Assembly: GCA_031279795.1 (NCBI GenBank)
Contig: JAITHZ010000199.1
Location: 1-10,615 of the forward strand
DNA from: Bacteroidales bacterium
Lineage (GTDB): Bacteria > Bacteroidota > Bacteroidia > Bacteroidales > WRGA01
DNA: 10,615 bases
Direction: 5' to 3'
Shown: positions 5,438 through 10,615 of the stretch, one piece after another
Numbering within the stretch: position 1 is the stretch's first letter
Layout of the letters: every line of letters starts with the position of its first letter
Notes under the pieces: generated by a model
The model's input: only the letters and a program-made list of their open reading frames with translations
The model's database searches: none
Told to the model about the DNA's origin: nothing
Translations under genes and position numbers: made by a program

Positions 5438-6430
5438 ATGAATGAAACAAAAAAAACGATAAAAGTGGCTATTACTGGAGCTGCCGGTAATCTTGGCAAT
5501 CTGCTGGCTCAAGAGATGAAAGAGCGTGAGGTGAAGTTGAATTTGCTTTTTCACGACAAAGATGTTGCAGATAATCTAAAGAACGATCAGGCAGCTATTT
5601 CCCTGTTTCGGATTGATTTGGCTAATCCCGAAACGTTGACCGACGCTCTGCGGGATGTCGATGTGCTTGTTCATTTTGCCGGTGTGCTGTTTAAGGCGCG
5701 TCCGGAAAAATTTTTGCCTGTTACCAATACGGTATACTTCCAAAATTTGCTGAATGTAGCGCTTCGGCAAGGCGTAAAACGGGTGATTCTCATAAGCTTC
5801 CCGCATGTGGAAGGCGAAAGCAACCCTGAAAATCCAGCCAGTGGTACGCTGTGTGGCAATCCGCGTTCGGTGCATGCTCGCACACGGCTTGAAGAGGAAA
5901 TTCATTTGTTTGAATACGGAAAAACAGGCAGATTTGAAGCTGTTTCGTTGCGGGTTGGTATGGTTTATGGACGAGGCGTTTTGATGATTGATGCCGCCCT
6001 CTGGCTTGCGCGCCATCGTTTGCTCGGTGTGTGGAAAAAACCAACATATATCCATCTGATTTCCAAAGTCGATTTTGTGAATGCCACAATTGCCGCCATT
6101 GAAAAGCCAGATATTCAGGGTATTTTTCACATCGGAGACGATGGCAAACAGACATTGCAGCAATTTCTGGACGACATCGCTGTTGCACAGGGAAGTCCTC
6201 CTCCGTGGCGAATGCCGATGTTGCTGATTCTGACTGCTGCTCGGTGCTGTGAATTTATTTCCCTGCTGTTCAACCAGAAAAGTCCACTGACGGTCGATTT
6301 TATTCGCATTGGCTGCGTTTCGTATTACGGCGACACCCGCAGGATGCGCAGGGAATTATTGCCCGAATTACGTTATAAAACTTATATGGATGGGATAGAA
6401 CTTTTTAATCAAAATAAAGAATCGAAATGA
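5438..6430 (+). CDS. Atypical extended SDR / NAD-dependent epimerase-like protein
   Basis: A 330-residue Rossmann-fold protein of the extended short-chain dehydrogenase/reductase superfamily (epimerase or 3beta-HSD-like). The dinucleotide-binding motif is TGAAGNLG at 13-20, an acidic HDKD follows beta-2 (39-42), RIDLANPETL lies at 58-67, and VLVHFAG at 77-83 is the usual beta-4 segment. Ser120 lies in the catalytic-Ser position (ILISFPHV). The canonical YxxxK is replaced by HARTR (His146, Arg150), so ordinary SDR redox chemistry is doubtful; it may bind nucleotide in a regulatory or divergent catalytic role. A hydrophobic stretch at about 258-278 (MPMLLILTAARCC) could touch the membrane. A longer frame begins at 5378, but promoter placement and the Rossmann N-terminus support 5438. 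Its stop overlaps the TolC-family start by ATGA, implying translational coupling. Substrate unknown. Confidence 0.85.
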   Translation: MNETKKTIKVAITGAAGNLGNLLAQEMKEREVKLNLLFHDKDVADNLKNDQAAISLFRIDLANPETLTDALRDVDVLVHFAGVLFKARPEKFLPVTNTVYFQNLLNVALRQGVKRVILISFPHVEGESNPENPASGTLCGNPRSVHARTRLEEEIHLFEYGKTGRFEAVSLRVGMVYGRGVLMIDAALWLARHRLLGVWKKPTYIHLISKVDFVNATIAAIEKPDIQGIFHIGDDGKQTLQQFLDDIAVAQGSPPPWRMPMLLILTAARCCEFISLLFNQKSPLTVDFIRIGCVSYYGDTRRMRRELLPELRYKTYMDGIELFNQNKESK

Positions 6431-7920
6431 AAGAATATGTTGCATATAAAAAATGTATCAGTATGCTGAGCATTTGTTTGGTAATGGTTTCAGCTAATGC
6501 CCAAACGGATTCACTTGCCCGTTATCTGAAAGTGGCTGGAGAAAACAATCCGTCTGTTAAGGCGGCGTTTCTTGCGTACGAAGCCGCCTTGCAGAAAATT
6601 CCGCAAGCAGGGGCTTATCAGGATCCTCAACTGGAAATGGGCTTTTTCCTCGAACCAATGGAACTTGTTGCCGGACGGCAAATTGCGCAATTCCAGCTGA
6701 TGCAGATGTTTCCATGGTTCGGCACACGCAAAGCCGCCCAAACCGAAGCCCAGTTTATGGCAAAAATGGTCTTTGAGCAGTTCCGCGAAACGCGCGACGA
6801 CTTGCTTTTCGAGGTTTATGCGCAGTGGTACGCCCTGTGCCTCTTGCAGCAACGCCTTAGCAACACGCAGGAGAACAATGAATTACTCGAACATGTAACA
6901 TTGCTGGCCACCCGAAAGTTCCAGTCGCCGTCTAATTTGCAATCGCCAAAACCGTCCGAAGGACTTCCGTCTGCGTTGTCAAGCGCAGCAAACGGCTCAA
7001 GTGCAGCAAACGGAATGAACATGGAACAAATGCCTCAACCGCAACTCTCAACCGCAACTGTGTCTTCGGAAACGATGCGCGGAATGCCCTCCAGCAGCAT
7101 GAATGACGGCTCGGCGGGCATGTCGGCTCTCCTGCGCATTCTGATAGAAAAAGCGGAACTGGAAAGCAATATCGAAAGCCTTTTCTCGGAACTCGTTGCA
7201 GCTAAAGCGCGGTTCAATGCCTTGCTGAATCGCGCGCCCAACTCTCCGGTCATCTTGCCGGATTCCCTGACGATACTGCCATTTCTGATTGATCCGGAAA
7301 CCGTGATGCAAACCTCTGAAGCGCAAAATCCCATGCTGGGAATGATTCGCGAAGAAGGCCATGTCTACCGAGCCCAAAGAGAAATGACGAAAAAAATGAG
7401 TTTACCCATGTTCGGTATTGGATTGCAATACATGTTGATAAATCCATTACCCGCATTGTCCGAAACTTCTGGAGGTATGGACATGAACTCTCCAACTACA
7501 GGCGCTAACGCCATGTCCATGAACGGAAAAGATATGATAATGCCCATGATTTCGGTTTCGATTCCCATTTACCGCAATAAATACAAAGCTGCTCAAAAAG
7601 AAAGCCATCTGCTGCAACTGTCCAACGCCGAAAAATATGCCGACGCTCACAACCGGCTGCGGGGTGAATTCTACCAAACTTTGCATAACCTGAACGACGC
7701 CACGCGAAAAATTGCACTTTACAGCAAGCAACTGGAACTGGCGAAAACTGCATGTGACCTCGTGCGACAGGAATTCGCTTCGGGCAAAAGCGAATTGAGC
7801 GCTATTTTGCAAACTCAGCGCCAACTACTGGACTATCAACTGAAAAAAGCCGAAGCCATTGCCAACTATAACACAATGATAATAACTATGCAACGGATTT
7901 CAGGAGAATTTTTGCACTAA
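6427..7920 (+). CDS. Met-rich TolC-family outer-membrane efflux protein (CusC-like)
   Basis: A 497-residue outer-membrane factor of the OEP/TolC family, which forms trimeric exit ducts for tripartite efflux pumps. A signal peptide ends near SANAQ (residue 26). The first repeat includes the family hallmark FPWFGTRKAAQTEAQ (95-109) and long coiled-coil helices (108-165 and 233-270). The second repeat has SVSIPIYRNKYKAAQKE (376-392) and helices from 393 to 493. Two Met-rich insertions stand out: 197-232 (GMNMEQMPQ, MRGMPSSSMN) and 349-374 (GGMDMNSP, MSMNGKDMIMPM). Such Met clusters in Bacteroidota homologues are associated with copper/silver (Cus-type) efflux, which is an inference here. A short AANG-type duplication occurs at 186-196. 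The gene overlaps the SDR stop by 4 nt. No CusA or CusB gene is present within the window, so the pump partners lie elsewhere. Confidence 0.92.
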   Translation: MKEYVAYKKCISMLSICLVMVSANAQTDSLARYLKVAGENNPSVKAAFLAYEAALQKIPQAGAYQDPQLEMGFFLEPMELVAGRQIAQFQLMQMFPWFGTRKAAQTEAQFMAKMVFEQFRETRDDLLFEVYAQWYALCLLQQRLSNTQENNELLEHVTLLATRKFQSPSNLQSPKPSEGLPSALSSAANGSSAANGMNMEQMPQPQLSTATVSSETMRGMPSSSMNDGSAGMSALLRILIEKAELESNIESLFSELVAAKARFNALLNRAPNSPVILPDSLTILPFLIDPETVMQTSEAQNPMLGMIREEGHVYRAQREMTKKMSLPMFGIGLQYMLINPLPALSETSGGMDMNSPTTGANAMSMNGKDMIMPMISVSIPIYRNKYKAAQKESHLLQLSNAEKYADAHNRLRGEFYQTLHNLNDATRKIALYSKQLELAKTACDLVRQEFASGKSELSAILQTQRQLLDYQLKKAEAIANYNTMIITMQRISGEFLH

Positions 7921-7991
7921 TAAATTAGTTCCTTTGCACTTCGAAGTATAATTTGCAAACAGCTCTGTTGAACTTTAGCATAATGAAAAGA

Positions 7992-8003
7992 GGCAAATTT
8001 GCC
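7992..8003. repeat. 12-bp palindrome between convergent genes
   Basis: GGCAAATTTGCC is a perfect palindrome in the 109-bp gap between the TolC-family gene and the convergent glycosyltransferase gene. It could fold only into a short stem without a proper loop, so a terminator role is unproven. The rest of this gap shows nothing clear. Confidence 0.3.
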
Positions 8004-8029
8004 AAATAAACAGGGATGTTCTCCATTTT

Positions 8030-8914
8030 TTATTCTCCATTCTTCAGCAGCCGGTAGTTTTTGTATTCAAAGAGCTGATATCCCGTCCATTTTTCCACAA
8101 GAAGTTTCAACCGGTATTTCCACGAAAGGTTGGATTTACTGAGGTCATGATCAAAAGACCAGTTTGTGTGGACGATGCGTTCCTGCATCACGTGGGGATG
8201 TTGCCCCTCGAAACGGGTTAGCAGGTCGATTCCCGAATAGTCAAATTCATTGGCTTTTGGAATGTGCGTTTCCATCCACTGATCGTCATGATACAGGCGG
8301 CCAAAATTTTCTATCTTCTGCTGCATGAACTGCGGATGTTTTACCCAGCCATAATGATAAATAAAAGCATCTATCCGTTTTACATTCAGTTTCTTATTAT
8401 TGTCTTTTCGAAAACCCTGCGCATCGCGGTAGGAATAAATGTTTTTCCGGTTACGAATGATTCGGATTTCATGCCTGTACCAGCGAGGTGAAATAGCGAC
8501 ATAGTCATACGAGCCATAAAAATGCTTGTAACGAAACAACAGTCCATCCACTTCGGGAAAGTCTTTCCAGCGAAGCATTTGCTCCCTTACAGCATCAAGG
8601 TACTGTTCATGCAGCAGTTCATCGCCTTGTATGTAGAAAGCCCAGTCGGAATCCTCGTCAATTGCATGGAAAGCTTTGTTGGTTTCTTCTGCCAGCACAA
8701 CGCCGTCTTTACGTTTGGAATCGTCCCATACTGTTTCTATAATTTTAATTTTCGGTGAATGAATACTTTTTATCAATTCTAATGTTGCATCGTCTGATTT
8801 TCCTATTGCAATCACAAATTCATCGCACAGAGGAAGCACCGACTGGACAGCTTCTACAATCGGATAATCATACTTTATGGCATTACGAATAAAACTAAAA
8901 CCACTAACTTTCAT
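8030..8914 (-). CDS. Glycosyltransferase, family 2-like (GT-A fold)
   Basis: A 294-residue cytoplasmic protein with the layout of family 2 glycosyltransferases, which transfer sugars from nucleotide-sugar donors in envelope polysaccharide or glycan synthesis. The N-terminal strand-helix (MKVSGFSFIRNAIKYDYP) and the DEFVIAIGKSDDATLELI segment (31-48) are the usual donor-binding start. WAFYIQGDEL (91-100) places Asp98-Glu99 at the DxD-like metal-binding site. An aromatic acceptor-side region follows (FRYKHFYGSYDYV at 127-139, HYGWVKHPQ at 187-195). There are no membrane segments or signal peptide. It stands alone, convergent with the TolC-family gene and divergent from the polyvalent-protein fragment, so its pathway cannot be read from context. 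Donor and acceptor are unknown. Confidence 0.88.
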   Translation of the reverse strand: MKVSGFSFIRNAIKYDYPIVEAVQSVLPLCDEFVIAIGKSDDATLELIKSIHSPKIKIIETVWDDSKRKDGVVLAEETNKAFHAIDEDSDWAFYIQGDELLHEQYLDAVREQMLRWKDFPEVDGLLFRYKHFYGSYDYVAISPRWYRHEIRIIRNRKNIYSYRDAQGFRKDNNKKLNVKRIDAFIYHYGWVKHPQFMQQKIENFGRLYHDDQWMETHIPKANEFDYSGIDLLTRFEGQHPHVMQERIVHTNWSFDHDLSKSNLSWKYRLKLLVEKWTGYQLFEYKNYRLLKNGE

Positions 8915-8981
8915 ATGTTATTTTTTAATTTAAAAAAATACCAAATATACAAATCGTAATATGAATTTTAAATATGCGCTA

Positions 8982-8989
8982 CAAAAGTA
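8982..8989 (-). promoter_or_regulatory. Candidate -7 box for the glycosyltransferase gene
   Basis: On the minus strand TACTTTTG matches TAnnTTTG and is followed by TAGC, a common Bacteroidota start-site context. It would give a leader of about 60 nt. A second match, TATATTTG (minus strand, 8942-8949), lies nearer the start and is an alternative. Neither has a well-placed -33 TTTG. Confidence 0.4.
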
Positions 8990-9032
8990 GAATTTTTTTT
9001 GCTCAAAATAAATATTTAGCATTATTTTTTGA

Positions 9033-9059
9033 TTGAGAATATTGAGAATATTGAGAATT
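9033..9059 (+). repeat. 9-bp triplicate at the start of the polyvalent-protein frame
   Basis: TTGAGAATA occurs twice and TTGAGAATT once, head to tail, directly after an in-frame TGA at 9030-9032. The repeats translate as LRI-LRI-LRI and mark the point where AT-rich spacer gives way to protein-like sequence. They may be a junction signature or simple slippage. Confidence 0.6.
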
Positions 9060-10615
9060 TACGATAAATCAGGCAAAGCCATACGTGCGAACATAGATGC
9101 AAGAGTGCTACAAGGCACAGATTTTTATGCAGCTGTTGACGAATACCTTGCCGAGCTTGCCCAAAAAACAGATTACAACAAACAGGAAAAATCACTCTGG
9201 CAGCAAGTAAAGAATTTTTTTCGCAAGATTTTTGGTCTGAAACTGACCGACAGTCAGCTGCGCGACTTGCTGCGCCGGAGTTATAACAACCTCACGCAGG
9301 GAAATACCAAAGAAACGGCGCAGCAGGACGAAAGTGGTGAGGTGAGATTTCGCAAGGGAAAGGATTTGGAAAATTCGCAAAAAAGCGGTAATTTTGCAGA
9401 AAATTTAATAGACAAAAACGGTAACATAAATTATGACAAACTTAAAGAATACACAGACGGTATCAGAAGCGGACGATACGGATTTCGTGGCTTTCCCGAC
9501 AGTGTCGAACGAGGCCGTGCAGCGGGAGGACAAAAGACAATTGGAGCATCCATACTCGGACGAGCAAGTGAAAGCTCAAACAGAATTGTTTCGCAATATA
9601 AACAGGAACAGGCGTTAAGAGATTATTTCGCTCACGAACACAGCGAAAATAATCCCGCAGTATTTGATTTAGAGGCGTATTATAATGAAAACGTCAACAA
9701 TCTTATTGATGTTGATTCTAAAGAAGCAACCGTATTCAAAGCCGACAACAACACTAAAGTTGTCAAATTCATTCCCTATCAAATAAGTTCCGACACTCCG
9801 TTGGAATTTCTGAACAATCGCATAGCGATTCATAACTCATTATTCCCCAACGAGCCGTATGCGCTGAAAGGCATATCGGAATACAATGGTGTGTTTATGT
9901 TTGTTGTAGAACAGCCATACAAACAGGGCAAACCTGCAACAGATAGAGCGGCATTTGCCCGCTTCATGCGCAGTAATGGTTGGACAGAAAGCAAAGACAA
10001 GTTAAACAGTTGGACAAAAGGCAATATTGAAATAGATGATTTGCACGAAGGCAATGTACTGATTGACCCCGCCGGCAACTATCGTTTCATTGACACAGAG
10101 CCAAAATGGAAAGGTGCAGTTGATTTGCGTTTAGAAACCGGCAGTAGCGTTGAAGATGAAGGCGTGCCACTGTTTCGCTCCGGTTCTCGCGATACCCAAG
10201 CCAACCAGCGCAACTACGATTTTGATGTATCGGGCATAACAGCGGAGAATGCAGCGGAGATGCAACGTATAAAAGACGAGGCACAGAAGAACGGCACGTA
10301 CATGAAAGCTCCGAATGGCAAGCCTACGAATCTGAACGAGCGTCAGTGGTTGCAGGTAAGAACAGAGAAGTTCAAGAAGTGGTTCGGGGACTGGGAGAGC
10401 GCGGCAATGTACGATTATCTTTTAAGTGAAAATTGGGTATCCGAACTTACCGGTGATGAATTTCAGAAAGATGGCGTTCCACTAACCGATAAAGTGACGC
10501 AATTCTATCTTGATAAATATAATGGAGAGATAGAAAGAAAAGGACTGGGAACAGTAGAATTAAGTAAAGAGGGAGTTAAAGATAGTATGTCCCATGGTAT
10601 AGGGAGCGTTAAAAG
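9033..10615 (+). CDS. Fragment of a large phage/ICE 'polyvalent' protein with kinase-like domain (5'-truncated; 3' end outside window)
   Basis: The frame is open from 9033 to the right edge (527 codons) but has no ATG before 9897; only TTG codons occur at its beginning, so it looks 5'-truncated or remnant. Codon numbers count from 9033. The first region (to about 85) has SLWQQVKNFFRKIFGL and LTDSQLRDLLRRSYNNL, typical of large proteins of Bacteroidota phages and conjugative elements. Residues about 230-360 resemble the polyvalent-protein kinase domain: candidate beta-3 Lys245 (KVVKF), catalytic-loop-like DDLHEGNVLID (335-345) and metal-site-like FIDTE (Asp354). Next comes the well-known linker KAPNGKPTNL (425-434) to WFGDWE (450-455). 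The end (TVELSKEGVKDSMSHGIG, to residue 524, with His521) resembles the start of pBECR/RelE-barnase-like domains. Family recognition is from memory; the continuous frame and motifs are seen directly. Confidence 0.7.
   Translation, partial: MRILRILRIYDKSGKAIRANIDARVLQGTDFYAAVDEYLAELAQKTDYNKQEKSLWQQVKNFFRKIFGLKLTDSQLRDLLRRSYNNLTQGNTKETAQQDESGEVRFRKGKDLENSQKSGNFAENLIDKNGNINYDKLKEYTDGIRSGRYGFRGFPDSVERGRAAGGQKTIGASILGRASESSNRIVSQYKQEQALRDYFAHEHSENNPAVFDLEAYYNENVNNLIDVDSKEATVFKADNNTKVVKFIPYQISSDTPLEFLNNRIAIHNSLFPNEPYALKGISEYNGVFMFVVEQPYKQGKPATDRAAFARFMRSNGWTESKDKLNSWTKGNIEIDDLHEGNVLIDPAGNYRFIDTEPKWKGAVDLRLETGSSVEDEGVPLFRSGSRDTQANQRNYDFDVSGITAENAAEMQRIKDEAQKNGTYMKAPNGKPTNLNERQWLQVRTEKFKKWFGDWESAAMYDYLLSENWVSELTGDEFQKDGVPLTDKVTQFYLDKYNGEIERKGLGTVELSKEGVKDSMSHGIGSVK

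Noticed and set aside
7933..7959. Promoter-like TTTG and TATAATTTG in the convergent gap
   Set aside because: Spacing and sequence do not fit TAnnTTTG, and no gene starts nearby on the plus strand.
9433..9618. Plus-strand 61-codon frame with an ATG
   Set aside because: It is out of frame with the 527-codon polyvalent-protein frame and shows no family features.

Overview
The window looks like a chromosomal segment of a Bacteroidota (Bacteroidales-type) bacterium. The basis is the gene families seen (a DUF4251 lipoprotein, a Met-rich TolC-family protein, an OmpA-like barrel protein of Bacteroides type), promoter-like TAnnTTTG boxes in place of E. coli-type promoters, general lack of Shine-Dalgarno sequences, and AT-rich spacers with CACAAAG-type hairpins. 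No species can be named.

Layout. (1) 1-2068, minus strand: a large outer-membrane protein gene that runs off the left edge, with 689 codons visible. It has a signal peptide, two tandem homologous beta-barrel domains, and a long C-terminal region leading towards an expected OmpA-like end outside the window. (2) 2069-3079: about 1 kb without a convincing gene. It holds an 85-bp near-perfect palindrome, a 21-bp tandem repeat of nine units with 63-bp higher-order order, a degenerate second copy of the sequence flanking the palindrome, and a further inverted-repeat and direct-repeat cluster. (3) 3080-5126, minus strand: a tightly spaced likely operon, transcribed in the order DUF4251 lipoprotein, MoxR-type AAA+ ATPase, small acidic helical protein of unknown function. 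(4) 5127-5437: a divergent AT-rich spacer with a 14-bp palindrome and a good promoter for the plus-strand pair. (5) 5438-7920, plus strand: an atypical extended SDR (NAD(P)-binding Rossmann protein) overlapping by ATGA a Met-rich, CusC-like TolC-family outer-membrane factor. (6) 8030-8914, minus strand: a family 2-like glycosyltransferase with its own promoter candidates. (7) 9033-10615, plus strand: an open frame with no normal start that runs off the right edge. It resembles the inner and C-terminal part of a large 'polyvalent' protein of phages and conjugative elements, with a kinase-like domain and the beginning of a possible toxin/nuclease-like domain.

Working together: the lipoprotein, ATPase and small protein probably form one transcription unit. 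The ATPase lacks the vWA-domain partner that MoxR proteins usually have nearby. The SDR and the efflux outer-membrane protein are translationally coupled, but no RND pump or membrane-fusion gene is present. The two long frames at the window edges are easy to miss because neither has both a start and a stop inside the window. The most unusual parts are the right-end polyvalent-protein fragment (probable mobile-element boundary near 9033), the repeat cluster at 2.2-3.04 kb, and the intragenic barrel duplication.
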